This document shows, in pieces, positions 23,867 through 32,832 of a stretch of DNA of 64,000 bases. Position 1 is the first letter of the stretch. Each line of letters opens with the position of its first letter. The notes under the pieces are model-generated. The model was not told the origin of the DNA and did not search any database. It saw only the letters and a program-made list of their open reading frames with translations. The stretch is from assembly GCF_034424375.1 (NCBI RefSeq), contig NZ_CP139965.1:1364001-1428000 (forward strand). The letters are read 5' to 3'. A program made the translations under genes and the position numbers. This DNA comes from Paraburkholderia kururiensis (GTDB lineage Bacteria > Pseudomonadota > Gammaproteobacteria > Burkholderiales > Burkholderiaceae).

Positions 23867-25027
23867 ATGAAAAGACTTGCCCTCACCCTGCTTGCGCCGT
23901 CCGCACTGTTCGCTGCCGGCACGGCTCACGCGCAGACCAGCGTGACACTGTACGGCACCATCGACACCTCGATCACCTACGTGCACAACGCCCAGGGCAA
24001 CCAGAACCTGTGGGCCCTCGGCAACAGCAGCAACGGCAATCTCTCCGGCACGCGCTGGGGCATCAAGGGTTCGGAAGACCTGGGCGGCGGCCTGAAGGCG
24101 ATCTTCCAGCTGGAAAACGGCTTCAATCCATCCACAGGACAACTCGGCCAGGGCGGCCGGATGTTCGGCCGCCAGGCATACGTGGGGCTGGCGAGCGCGC
24201 AGTACGGGTCGGTCACGCTCGGCCGTCAGTACGATCCGCTGATCGACCTCGTGCAGGGTCTCACCGAAGACAACTACTTCGGCAGCGCCTTCGCCACGGC
24301 GGGCGACGTCGACAACTACGACAACAGCTTTCGCGTGAACAACGCCGTGAAGTACACGTCGCCGGTGTGGTACGGCCTGCAGGCCGAGGCGATGTATTCG
24401 TTCGGCGGCGTGGCGGGCAGCACGGGCGCCGGACAGTCGTATGCGGGCGCGGTCTCGTACACGAACGGGCCGCTCGGCGTGGCCGCCGGCTACTTCTACG
24501 CGGCCAACAGCCAGGCGACGGCGGTGCCCCGCACCACGTGGGACAGCACGTCGGACGGCACTTTCGACGGCCCCGTCAACCTCGGCTACCAGACCGCGCA
24601 TTCGCTCTCCATCGCGCGCGTGGCCGGGCAGTACACGCTCGGCCAGTTCACGTTCGGGCTCGGTTACAGCAACGCGCAATACCGGCCCGACAGCAGCTCG
24701 ACCTTCGTTTCCAGCGAGAAGTACAACACCGGCCAGGGCTGGGTGAACTATCAGGTCGGGGTGCCGTTGCTGGTGGGCGTCGGATACAGCTACACGAAGG
24801 CGAACGGCGATACGTCGGCGACTTACCACCAGATTTCGCTGGGCGCCGACTACAACCTCTCGAAGCGCACCGACGTTTATCTGACCGCCGCCTATCAGCA
24901 TGCGAGCGGCCAGACGGGCAACGGCACGGGCGGTTCGATGGCGGCCCAGGCGTCGATCGGCTCGTACGGCTACGCCGGCACGAGCACGCAGGAGATGGTC
25001 AATCTGGGGCTGCGCCACAAGTTCTGA
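23867..25027 (+). CDS. Gram-negative outer-membrane porin
   Basis: A 386-residue porin of the Burkholderia OmpC-like type. A 22-residue signal peptide (MKRLALTLLAPSALFAAGT, cleavage after AHA) leads into the standard SVTLYGTIDTSITYV first strand. LGGGLKAIFQLENGF and the ASAQYGSVTLGRQYDPL eyelet-region segment follow, and the protein ends in the terminal Phe (NLGLRHKF) needed for outer-membrane insertion. It forms a trimeric β-barrel for diffusion of small solutes. It stands alone. Confidence 0.94.
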   Translation: MKRLALTLLAPSALFAAGTAHAQTSVTLYGTIDTSITYVHNAQGNQNLWALGNSSNGNLSGTRWGIKGSEDLGGGLKAIFQLENGFNPSTGQLGQGGRMFGRQAYVGLASAQYGSVTLGRQYDPLIDLVQGLTEDNYFGSAFATAGDVDNYDNSFRVNNAVKYTSPVWYGLQAEAMYSFGGVAGSTGAGQSYAGAVSYTNGPLGVAAGYFYAANSQATAVPRTTWDSTSDGTFDGPVNLGYQTAHSLSIARVAGQYTLGQFTFGLGYSNAQYRPDSSSTFVSSEKYNTGQGWVNYQVGVPLLVGVGYSYTKANGDTSATYHQISLGADYNLSKRTDVYLTAAYQHASGQTGNGTGGSMAAQASIGSYGYAGTSTQEMVNLGLRHKF

Positions 25028-25198
25028 CCGAAGTTCTGACCGACGGCGGCACGCGCGACATCACGCGTGCCGCGATGCCGGCGCGCTGCACGGCCACGTT
25101 GCTTCGAAGCGCGCGAGTTCGCGCAACCCCGGCCCAACGCGGCACGTGACGGCGGCTCCGTATCGTCGTTACCGGACGGCGCATCCACGGTGCCTGCG

Positions 25199-25597
25199 TC
25201 ACGTGGCGAACACGCGAAACACGCTGTTGAAGAGCCGCGAGACGCGCGCGAGCACGGTGCGTGGCGCGTGCCACGCACTCGTCAGCGAAACGCGCGCGGC
25301 CTCGTGGCCGTCCGTGCTGAGCCAGATGCGCTCGCCGCGTTGCAGGCGCATCGTCTCGCCTGCGTTCATCCAGTAGTCGTATGGCGAGCAAATGCGCGTG
25401 AGCCAGATGCGTTCGCTGTGCACGCGCAACTCGGCGTCGGCGGTGACGCGCCAGGTGACGGTGGCGGCCGGGTTCACCGCGAAATGGAGCACGAGCTTCG
25501 GCAACGCTTCGTCGTCGCGCGGGTTTTGCTGCACGGGCCGGTGGCTTAACAACTGAGATGCGGACTGCAAGCTGGACTGCTGTGACGCCTCTTCCAT
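25199..25597 (-). CDS. DUF2917 domain protein
   Basis: A 132-residue protein. The domain covers about residues 44-115 (TWRVTADAELRVHSERIWLTRI and the YDYWMNAGETMRLQRGERIWLST segment), typical of DUF2917, a cupin-like β-barrel common in Burkholderiaceae. The N-terminal 40 residues are Gln/Ser-rich and variable. Function unknown. Start ATG 25597. Confidence 0.8.
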   Translation of the reverse strand: MEEASQQSSLQSASQLLSHRPVQQNPRDDEALPKLVLHFAVNPAATVTWRVTADAELRVHSERIWLTRICSPYDYWMNAGETMRLQRGERIWLSTDGHEAARVSLTSAWHAPRTVLARVSRLFNSVFRVFAT

Positions 25598-25651
25598 CTT
25601 CTTTCTCCGTCAGTAGAAGCCGACAGAGGAAAGGCGCCGTCACCACAAACT

Positions 25652-25683
25652 AAAAAGGCCCCAAACCTTGCCGGCGGGGCCTT
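25652..25683 (-). terminator. Terminator downstream of the response regulator/histidine kinase operon
   Basis: AAGGCCCC...GGGGCCTT 8-bp stem with a 13-nt loop, followed on the minus strand by TTTTT. It is the first terminator below the histidine kinase gene that ends at 25935, and precedes the DUF2917 gene. Confidence 0.7.
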
Positions 25684-25934
25684 GTGATACGCAAGTGATG
25701 CTACCTGCTATCGCGCACGCGTCCCCCATGACTCGAACCAACGGGCGTAACCCCAATGGTTGTTCATTGGCTTATTAATCGCGATGGTGGCGAGGGCTGG
25801 CGTATGCATGCGAACGAGTGTGTCTCGACTGGCGTGCAATTGTCAATCTTTGTCTCGGGCCGAGACGAAAAAAATTCGCGAGCCCGGTCGTCGCGTCGGG
25901 CGCATGACCCTCATGTTGCCCCTCATATCGCCCT
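25684..25934. other. Intergenic region with a weak tRNA-like motif
   Basis: No gene supported. On the minus strand a GGTTCGAGTC element resembles a tRNA T-loop, but the flanking bases do not form a T-stem or acceptor stem, so at most this is a decayed tRNA fragment. Confidence 0.3.
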
Positions 25935-27329
25935 TCATGCCGCAGGGAAATGCAGATGGAACCGCGTGCCCGCCTCGTCGCTTTGCACGCTCACGCTGCC
26001 GCCGTGCAGGTCCATGATGGTGCGCACGATCGCGAGGCCGAGTCCCGTGGAGCCGCCCGCCGTGCTGGTGCGCGATTCGTCGGCGCGATAAAAGCGGTCG
26101 AAGATCCGTTCGAGATGTTCGGGGGCGATGACGGGCCCAGGATTGGCCACGGTGACCGTCATGCCTTGAGCGTGCGGCGCGGCGCTCAGCGTGACGGTCT
26201 CGCCGCGCGGCGTGTAGCGCAATGCGTTGGCGAGCAGGTTGCTCACGGCGCGGCGGAACAGGTCCACGTCCGCGCGCAGCGTGCCTTGCGCGTCCACGCG
26301 AATGGCGATGCCGTTGTCGTCGGCGATGCCTTCGAAGTAGTCCGCAATGCGTGCGAGTTCCTCCTGTGCCGCAAACGTGCTGGCGCTGCGCGCGAACTGC
26401 GGATGTTCGGCACGCGCGAGGAACAGAACGTTTTCCACCATGCGCGAGAGCCGCTCGCATTCCTCGATGTTCGACACCAGCAGTGCCTGGTATTCCTCGA
26501 CAGAACGCGGGCGGGCCAGTGCCACCTCGCTCGCGCCGCGCATGTTGCCAAGCGGCGTGCGCAGGTCGTGCGCGAGGTCCGCCGTGAACTGCGAAAGCCG
26601 CTGATAGCCGAGTTCGAGCCGCGCCAGCATCGCGTTGAGCGCGTCGGCCAGCGCGCGCAGTTCGGCGGGCGCCCGTGTTGCGTCGATGCGCGTATCGAGC
26701 GCGCCCACCGTGACGCGTGCCGCGCTGCCCGCCATGTCGCGCAGCGGCTTGAGCGTCTCGCGCACGGCCGCGTAGCCCAGCGCGGCCGCGGCTGCGAGCG
26801 CGCACAGCGTGACGCCCGCGATGATGAGGCGGTAGCGCGCGAGCAGCGCTTCGCGGTCGCTCATTTCGCGGCCCACCACGGCTTCGATCACGCTGCCGTC
26901 GCGCAACTGCATGTTGGTGGCGACGCCGCGCAGGCGCAGTCCGTCCGCGCCGCCCCATGCCGTCACGTCGTGTTCGAGAATGCGGTGCGTGAACGACACC
27001 TGCTTGAGTGTGCCGATCGCGAAGCGCGAGGGGTTGCGTTCGAGCAGCACGTTGCCGGCTTTGTCCGTGATGCGCATGAAGAACGCCTGGTTGCCGAGCA
27101 CGAGGCTGTCGAGCCGCGACTCGTGCTCGCGAATGTCGTCGATGCCCTGCAGTTCTTCGGCGAGGCGGCGCAGGTGGCGCGCGGTCAACACGAGGTCGAG
27201 GTCGTCCTGGGTGCGGATCTGGTCGGCGAGCGCGTCGTAGAGCACCGCGCCACCGGCCGCGAACACGAGCACCGTGATGGCGGCGAACCAGAGCGCGAGC
27301 CGCGCGGTGAGCGACAGCGGCCGGCGCAT
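25935..27329 (-). CDS. Two-component sensor histidine kinase
   Basis: A 464-residue membrane kinase. The first membrane helix (residues 7-30) and second (about 170-190) flank a periplasmic sensor region of about 130 residues. A HAMP domain follows (about 190-240). The H-box is FTADLAHDLRTPLGN (phosphorylated His about 252), and the N-box NLLANALRYTP and G-box GLGLAIVRTIMDLHGG are intact. The arrangement matches the CusS/heavy-metal sensor group. The ATG shares one base with the response regulator stop (TGATG), so they are coupled. It lies next to an RND efflux operon transcribed the other way, a likely target. Confidence 0.93.
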   Translation of the reverse strand: MRRPLSLTARLALWFAAITVLVFAAGGAVLYDALADQIRTQDDLDLVLTARHLRRLAEELQGIDDIREHESRLDSLVLGNQAFFMRITDKAGNVLLERNPSRFAIGTLKQVSFTHRILEHDVTAWGGADGLRLRGVATNMQLRDGSVIEAVVGREMSDREALLARYRLIIAGVTLCALAAAAALGYAAVRETLKPLRDMAGSAARVTVGALDTRIDATRAPAELRALADALNAMLARLELGYQRLSQFTADLAHDLRTPLGNMRGASEVALARPRSVEEYQALLVSNIEECERLSRMVENVLFLARAEHPQFARSASTFAAQEELARIADYFEGIADDNGIAIRVDAQGTLRADVDLFRRAVSNLLANALRYTPRGETVTLSAAPHAQGMTVTVANPGPVIAPEHLERIFDRFYRADESRTSTAGGSTGLGLAIVRTIMDLHGGSVSVQSDEAGTRFHLHFPAA

Positions 27330-28003
27330 CAGCCTTCTCTCGCTTCGAGCACGTAGCCGACGCCGCGCACGGTATGAATCAGCTTCACGGCGAAGTCGTC
27401 GTCGACCTTCGCGCGCAGCCGGCGTATGGCCACGTCCACCACGTTCGTGTCGCTGTCGAAGTTCATGTCCCAGACGTAGGACGCGATCTGCGTGCGGCTC
27501 AGCACTTCGCCGGTACGCCGCGCGAGCAGATGCAGCAGCGAGAACTCGCGCGGCGTGAGGTCGATGCGCTTGCCCGCGCGCCGCACACGCCGCTGGCTCG
27601 CGTTGATTTCGAGGTCCGCGACGGTGAGCGCGTCGCCTTCACGCGCCTGGCCGCGGCGCGCGAGCGTGCGCACACGCGCGAGGAGTTCGACGAACGCGAA
27701 CGGCTTGATGAGGTAATCGTCCGCGCCCAGTTCGAGGCCGCGCACGCGGTCTTCCACTTCGTCGCGCGCGGTGAGAAACAGCACGGGCGTGTCCTTGCGG
27801 CCGCGCAACTGCTGCAGCACCTGCCAGCCGTCCATGCCGGGCAGCATGACGTCGAGCACGATCACGTCGTGCGCTTCCTCGAGCGCGAGGTGCAGTCCGT
27901 CCACGCCGTTGCGGGCCACGTCCACCACAAAGCCGGATTCTTCGAGGCCCTTCTTCAGATAGTCGCCGGCCTTTGGCTCGTCTTCGATCACGAGAACCTT
28001 CAT
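27329..28003 (-). CDS. OmpR/PhoB-family response regulator
   Basis: A 224-residue regulator. The receiver domain has acidic pocket residues in VIEDEPKAGD (about 4-13), the phosphorylation Asp in VIVLDVMLPGMDG (about 51) and Lys in LIKPF (about 102). The C-terminal winged helix (LTPREFSLLHLLARR, then FDSDTNVVDVAIRRLRAKVD) binds DNA. It is CusR/CopR-like. First gene of the pair with the kinase, and divergent from the RND operon, whose ATG is 178 bp away. Confidence 0.95.
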   Translation of the reverse strand: MKVLVIEDEPKAGDYLKKGLEESGFVVDVARNGVDGLHLALEEAHDVIVLDVMLPGMDGWQVLQQLRGRKDTPVLFLTARDEVEDRVRGLELGADDYLIKPFAFVELLARVRTLARRGQAREGDALTVADLEINASQRRVRRAGKRIDLTPREFSLLHLLARRTGEVLSRTQIASYVWDMNFDSDTNVVDVAIRRLRAKVDDDFAVKLIHTVRGVGYVLEAREG

Positions 28004-28180
28004 TGCGGCACCCTCGTTGTTGAGCGGAAAAATAAGCGGGAAATGAGCGTGAAAAACTGTCGACGATGATACCCGGCGCGCGGCGCGGCGATCATTACAT
28101 CTTTGTCATTCTCGCGCCATGGAGGCGCAAACGCGGCCCCCGCAGACTGTGCGCATTCCTTCTGCTGCCGGGTCTTCGCC

Positions 28181-31100
28181 ATGTGGATCGTCAAAGTCGC
28201 GCTGCGGCGCCCCTACACGTTCATCGTTCTTGCGCTGTTGCTCGCGATTCTCGGGCCATTGATGATTCTGCGCACGCCCGCCGACATCTTTCCGAACATC
28301 GATATCCCCGTCATCAGCGTGGTGTGGAGCTACAACGGTCTTTCCTCGGAAGACATGTCGCGCCGCATCGTGGCGCCGTACGAACGCGCGTTGACGTCCG
28401 ACGTGGAAGACATCGAGCACATCGAATCGCAGTCGTTGAACGGCGTCGCGGTCGTGAAGATCTTCTTCCATCCCGGCGCGGACATCACGCGTGCCATGAG
28501 CGAGGCCTCCACGGGCGCGCAGTCGCTGCTGCGCATCCTGCCGCCCGGCACGCTGCCGCCGCTCGTGCTCACGTACAACGCCTCGACAGTGCCTATCATG
28601 GAACTCGCGCTGTCGAGCAAGACGCTGCCCGAACAGCAGCTCTACGACCTCGGCAACAACTTCATCCGCACGCAGCTGGCCACGGTGCAGGGCGCCGCGG
28701 TACCCATTCCGTACGGCGGCAAGGTGCGCCAGATCATGGTCGACATCGACCCGCAGGCGCTCGCCGCAAAGCACCTCACACCGACGGACGTGGTGAACGC
28801 CGTCAACGCGCAAAACCTCGTGTTGCCCGGCGGCACCGCGAAGATCGGCACGTTCGAATACAACGTGAACATGAACGGCGCGGCGCGCTCGGTGGCCGAG
28901 CTCAACGCGATTCCGCTGCGTGCGAACCCGGACGGCACGGTGATCTATCTGCGCGACGTGGCAACGGTGCGCGACGGCTACGCGCCGCAGACCAACATCG
29001 TGCGCCACGACGGCCAGCGCGCGGCGCTGCTCGAAGTGGAGAAGAGCGGCAGCGTATCGACGCTCGACATCATCTCGAACATCAAGCAGCTCCTGCCGCG
29101 CATCCGCTCGCAAATGCCGGCGGCGCTCGACATTCGCACCGTGACGGATCAGTCGACCTTCGTGAAGTCCGCCGTGTCGGGGGTGGTGCGCGAAGGTCTT
29201 ATCGCGGCCGGGCTCACCGCCGCGATGATCCTGCTCTTTCTCGGCAGCTGGCGCGCCACGCTCATCATCGCGATTTCGATTCCGCTTGCTATCGTCTCGT
29301 CGCTGATCGCGCTCTCGCTGCTCGGGCAGACCATCAACATCATGACGCTCGGCGGACTCGCGCTCGCGGTGGGCATTCTGGTGGACGACGCGACGGTGGC
29401 CATCGAGAACATCACGCATCATCTCGAGCAGGGCGAGCCGCTGCTGCAGGCCATTCTCTACGGCTCGGGCGAAATCGCCGTGCCCACGCTCGTCTCCACG
29501 CTGTCCATCTGCATCGTGTTCGTGCCCATGCTGCTGCTCTCGGGCGTGGCGCGCTATCTGTTCACGCCGCTGGCCGAAGCAGTGGTGTTCGCGATGCTCG
29601 CGTCGTACTTCCTCTCGCGCACGCTGGTGCCCACGCTCGCGATGTATCTGCTGCGGCACGCGAAATCGACAGGCGAGACGAGTCTGCCTGACGCGGGCGG
29701 CGCGCCGCGATTCGAGGCGCTGCGGCGTTTTCAGCAGCGCTTCGAGGCTGCGTTCGAACGTCTGCGCCAGCGCTATCGCCGCGCGCTGGAACGGGCGCTC
29801 GTGTCGCCGCGCCGCTTCGTGGCAGGCTTCATCGTGATCGCGTTCGGCTCGCTCGCGCTGGCGCCGTTCCTTGGCCGCGACTTCTTCCCGCAAATCGATT
29901 CGGGACAAATCCGCCTGCACATGCGGGCGAAGACGGGCACGCGCATCGAGCAAACGGCGCGGCTGACCGACGAAGTGGAAGGCACCATCCGCACCGTGAT
30001 TCCGCCCGCGGAGCTTTCCACGATCGTCGACAACATCGGGCTGCCCGCGAGCGGCATCAACCTTTCCTATACGAGTTCGGGGCCCATCGGCAGCGCGGAT
30101 GCCGACATTCTCATCACGCTGAACGCGAAGCACCATCCCACGGCGCAGTACGTGGCCGCGCTGCGGCAGAAGCTGGGTACGGCGTTTCCGGGCATCACGT
30201 TCTCGTTCCTGCCCGCGGACATGGTGAGCCAGATCCTCAACTTCGGACTGCCCGCGCCCATCGACATCCAGGTGATCGGCACGAACCTCGACCAGAACCG
30301 CGCGTTTGCCGACGCGCTGTTGCCGAAGCTGCGCGGCGTGGACGGACTCGTCGATCTGCGCATCCAGCAGCCTGCCGACCAGCCCGCCATCGACGTCGAC
30401 GTGGATCGCACGAGGGCGTTGCAGGCCGGCCTGCAACAGCAGGACGTGGCGCGCAGCCTGCTGATCGCGCTCTCGGGCAGCGCGCAGACGTCGCCGAACT
30501 TCTGGCTCAATCCGGCCAACGGCGTGAGCTATCCCGTCATCACGCAGACGCCGCAGTACGACATTCACTCGTTGCAGACGCTCGCCAACATTCCGCTCGC
30601 GGCCACCTTCACGCCGGGCACGGGCGGCTCGGGCAGCAACGCGGGCGCGGTCACGGGCATTCTCGGCACGCTCGGCACGTTCTCGCGCGACTCGCAGCAG
30701 GCGGTGGTGTCGCACTACAACGTGCAGCCTGTCATCGACCTCTACGCCTCCGTGCAAGGCCGCGACCTGGGCGGCGTGGCGGCGGACGTCACGCGCATCG
30801 TCGATGCCGCGAAAGCGCAGTTGCCGCGCGGCGCACGTGTGGTAATACGCGGCCAGGTGCAGACCATGCACGACTCGTTCGCGGGGCTGGCCGCCGGCAT
30901 CACGTTCGCCGTGCTGCTCGTGTACCTGCTGATGGTCGTGAACTTCCAGTCGTGGCTCGATCCGCTCGTGATCGTCTGCGCGTTGCCCGGCGCGATGGCC
31001 GGCATTCTATGGATGCTGTTCGTCACGCACACCACGCTCAGCGTGCCCGCACTCACGGGCGCCATGATGTGCATCGGCGTGGTGACGGCCAACAGCATTC

Positions 31101-31423
31101 TCGTCGTGAGCTTTGCACGCGAGCGCATTGCCGAAGGCATGGCGCCGCTCAAGGCCGCACTCGAGGCCGGCGTGAGCCGCTTCCGCCCCGTGTTGATGAC
31201 GGCGCTCGCCATGGTGATCGGCATGGTGCCGATGGCGCTCGGCCTCGGCGACGGCGGCGAACAGAACGCGCCGCTGGGCCGCGCCGTGATCGGCGGCCTC
31301 CTGGCCGGCACGCCCACGACGCTGCTCCTTCTTCCCGTGGTGTTTGCTCTCGTGCACGGCTGGCTTGCTTCGCGCCGACGCCATGCCGTGGAGCAGCCCA
31401 TCGATACCAGCATCCTGAATTGA
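28181..31423 (+). CDS. RND multidrug efflux permease
   Basis: A 1080-residue inner-membrane transporter of the HAE1/AcrB type. The start ATG 28181 begins at the first membrane helix (MWIVKVALRRPYTFIVLALL). The proton-relay Asp pair is in GILVDDATVAIENI (about 407-420). The usual large periplasmic domains follow helices 1 and 7, and the second half repeats the fold. The second half is complete and ends before a coupled adaptor gene. It is the permease of a tripartite pump with the adaptor and outer-membrane factor encoded next. The substrate is not shown; the CusSR-like neighbours hint at a stress-induced pump, but the permease lacks the Met-rich copper pathway of CusA. Confidence 0.92.
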   Translation: MWIVKVALRRPYTFIVLALLLAILGPLMILRTPADIFPNIDIPVISVVWSYNGLSSEDMSRRIVAPYERALTSDVEDIEHIESQSLNGVAVVKIFFHPGADITRAMSEASTGAQSLLRILPPGTLPPLVLTYNASTVPIMELALSSKTLPEQQLYDLGNNFIRTQLATVQGAAVPIPYGGKVRQIMVDIDPQALAAKHLTPTDVVNAVNAQNLVLPGGTAKIGTFEYNVNMNGAARSVAELNAIPLRANPDGTVIYLRDVATVRDGYAPQTNIVRHDGQRAALLEVEKSGSVSTLDIISNIKQLLPRIRSQMPAALDIRTVTDQSTFVKSAVSGVVREGLIAAGLTAAMILLFLGSWRATLIIAISIPLAIVSSLIALSLLGQTINIMTLGGLALAVGILVDDATVAIENITHHLEQGEPLLQAILYGSGEIAVPTLVSTLSICIVFVPMLLLSGVARYLFTPLAEAVVFAMLASYFLSRTLVPTLAMYLLRHAKSTGETSLPDAGGAPRFEALRRFQQRFEAAFERLRQRYRRALERALVSPRRFVAGFIVIAFGSLALAPFLGRDFFPQIDSGQIRLHMRAKTGTRIEQTARLTDEVEGTIRTVIPPAELSTIVDNIGLPASGINLSYTSSGPIGSADADILITLNAKHHPTAQYVAALRQKLGTAFPGITFSFLPADMVSQILNFGLPAPIDIQVIGTNLDQNRAFADALLPKLRGVDGLVDLRIQQPADQPAIDVDVDRTRALQAGLQQQDVARSLLIALSGSAQTSPNFWLNPANGVSYPVITQTPQYDIHSLQTLANIPLAATFTPGTGGSGSNAGAVTGILGTLGTFSRDSQQAVVSHYNVQPVIDLYASVQGRDLGGVAADVTRIVDAAKAQLPRGARVVIRGQVQTMHDSFAGLAAGITFAVLLVYLLMVVNFQSWLDPLVIVCALPGAMAGILWMLFVTHTTLSVPALTGAMMCIGVVTANSILVVSFARERIAEGMAPLKAALEAGVSRFRPVLMTALAMVIGMVPMALGLGDGGEQNAPLGRAVIGGLLAGTPTTLLLLPVVFALVHGWLASRRRHAVEQPIDTSILN

Positions 31424-31435
31424 GCGGAGTTGACC

Positions 31436-32716
31436 ATGTCTTCCAGCAATTTCGACGTGACCGCGCGTGACGCGGCAGCGCCCGGCGAGGCGTCGGCCAC
31501 TGCAAACAGCGGGCAAACGGGTGAGGCGCAACGCGGCGGTAATGCGGACGTGCCCGCGAGCCAACCGTCCTCGACTAACCACCACCGCGGTCGGCGGTTT
31601 GCGGTGATCGCCGCCGCCGTGGCGGCTGCGCTCGCGGCGGGCATCGTGCCGCGTCTGTCCGCTCACGCGGCGCTCAAGAAGCAGACGGCGACGCTCGAAG
31701 TCCCCGCCGTCCAGGTGACGAAGCCGACCGTGGCGCCGGCGGATCAGCCGCTCTTGCTGCCGGCCGACATCGAGGCCAACCAGCAGACGCCCATCTTCGC
31801 GCGCACCAACGGCTATCTGAAGGCGTGGTATGCCGACATCGGCGCGCACGTGAAGGCGGGCCAACTGCTCGCCGTCATCGATGCCCCCGAGGTCGACGCG
31901 GCCCTTCGCGCGGCACGCGCCGACGAACAGCAGGCACTGGCAAACGACCAGCTCGCGCAGGTGACGGCCTCGCGCTGGCAACAGCTCGTGGATACGCACG
32001 CGGTCTCGCAGCAGGAGACCGACATCAAGGTGAGCGACGCGCAGGCGAAGCACGCCGCGTTGCTCGCGGCGCAATCGAACGTGGCGCGGCTTGCGCAGAT
32101 GCAGTCGTACGAGAAGGTCTATGCGCCGTTCGACGGCGTGGTGACGGCGCGCAACGTCGACGTGGGCGCGTTGATCGATGCGGGCAGCACGGGCGGTCCG
32201 GCGAGAGAGATGTTCGACCTCGCGCAGACGCACACGCTGCGCGTCTACGCGGACGTGCCGCAGAACGACGCGCAAGCCGTGAGCGACGGCACGCCGGCGT
32301 GCCTCGTTCTCACGCAGCAGCCCGGCGAATGCCACGCCGGCACCGTGGTGCGCAACAGCGGGGCGATCAATCCGTCTACGCGCACGCTGCGCGTGGAAGT
32401 GGATGTACCCAACGACGACGGCGCGGTGCTGCCCGGCTCGTACGGCCAACTGAGGCTGACGCTGCACAGCGCGCAGCCGGGGCTTTCGGTGCCGGTCAAC
32501 GCGCTGCTGTATCGGCCGCAGGGCGTGCAACTCGCAACCGTCGACGCCCGGCATCGCGTCGTGCTGAAAACGATCACGCCGGGGCGCGACTTCGGTACGC
32601 GCATCGAGGTAGCAGCGGGCGTGGGGGCGAACGATCAGGTGATCCTGAATCCGTCGGACTCGATTACCGGCGGCGAACCGGTGCGCGTGGTGCAAGCGGG
32701 TGGAGCGCAATCATGA
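31436..32716 (+). CDS. RND efflux periplasmic adaptor (membrane fusion protein)
   Basis: A 426-residue HlyD/MFP protein. The N-terminal cytoplasmic leader is unusually long and Ala/Ser-rich (residues 1-40), then one membrane anchor (FAVIAAAVAAALAAGIVPRL, about 50-70). The lipoyl-like half motifs (NGYLKAWYADIGAHVKAGQLLAVID and VYAPFDGVVTARNVDVGALIDAG) and the hairpin between them are clear. ATG 31436 follows GGAG at 6-nt spacing, 12 bp after the permease stop. Its stop overlaps the next short frame (ATGA). Confidence 0.92.
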   Translation: MSSSNFDVTARDAAAPGEASATANSGQTGEAQRGGNADVPASQPSSTNHHRGRRFAVIAAAVAAALAAGIVPRLSAHAALKKQTATLEVPAVQVTKPTVAPADQPLLLPADIEANQQTPIFARTNGYLKAWYADIGAHVKAGQLLAVIDAPEVDAALRAARADEQQALANDQLAQVTASRWQQLVDTHAVSQQETDIKVSDAQAKHAALLAAQSNVARLAQMQSYEKVYAPFDGVVTARNVDVGALIDAGSTGGPAREMFDLAQTHTLRVYADVPQNDAQAVSDGTPACLVLTQQPGECHAGTVVRNSGAINPSTRTLRVEVDVPNDDGAVLPGSYGQLRLTLHSAQPGLSVPVNALLYRPQGVQLATVDARHRVVLKTITPGRDFGTRIEVAAGVGANDQVILNPSDSITGGEPVRVVQAGGAQS

Positions 32717-32832
32717 GCAACGACGCTTTTTGCGGTGTCGCTCACCGTATGGGGCGGCGACGTGCCTGCGATGGTAGAGCAGGCGAGGGCGCGCGCTCAG
32801 GCGCCGGCCAGCGCCGCAGCCATGAAGGGACG

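Noticed and set aside
25690..25790. tRNA-like GGTTCGAGTC on the minus strand.
   Set aside because: No T-stem, acceptor stem, anticodon arm or CCA end can be paired; at best a decayed fragment.
28106..30871. 921-codon minus-strand frame opposite the RND permease.
   Set aside because: Shadow of a complete AcrB-type gene; no recognisable protein features.
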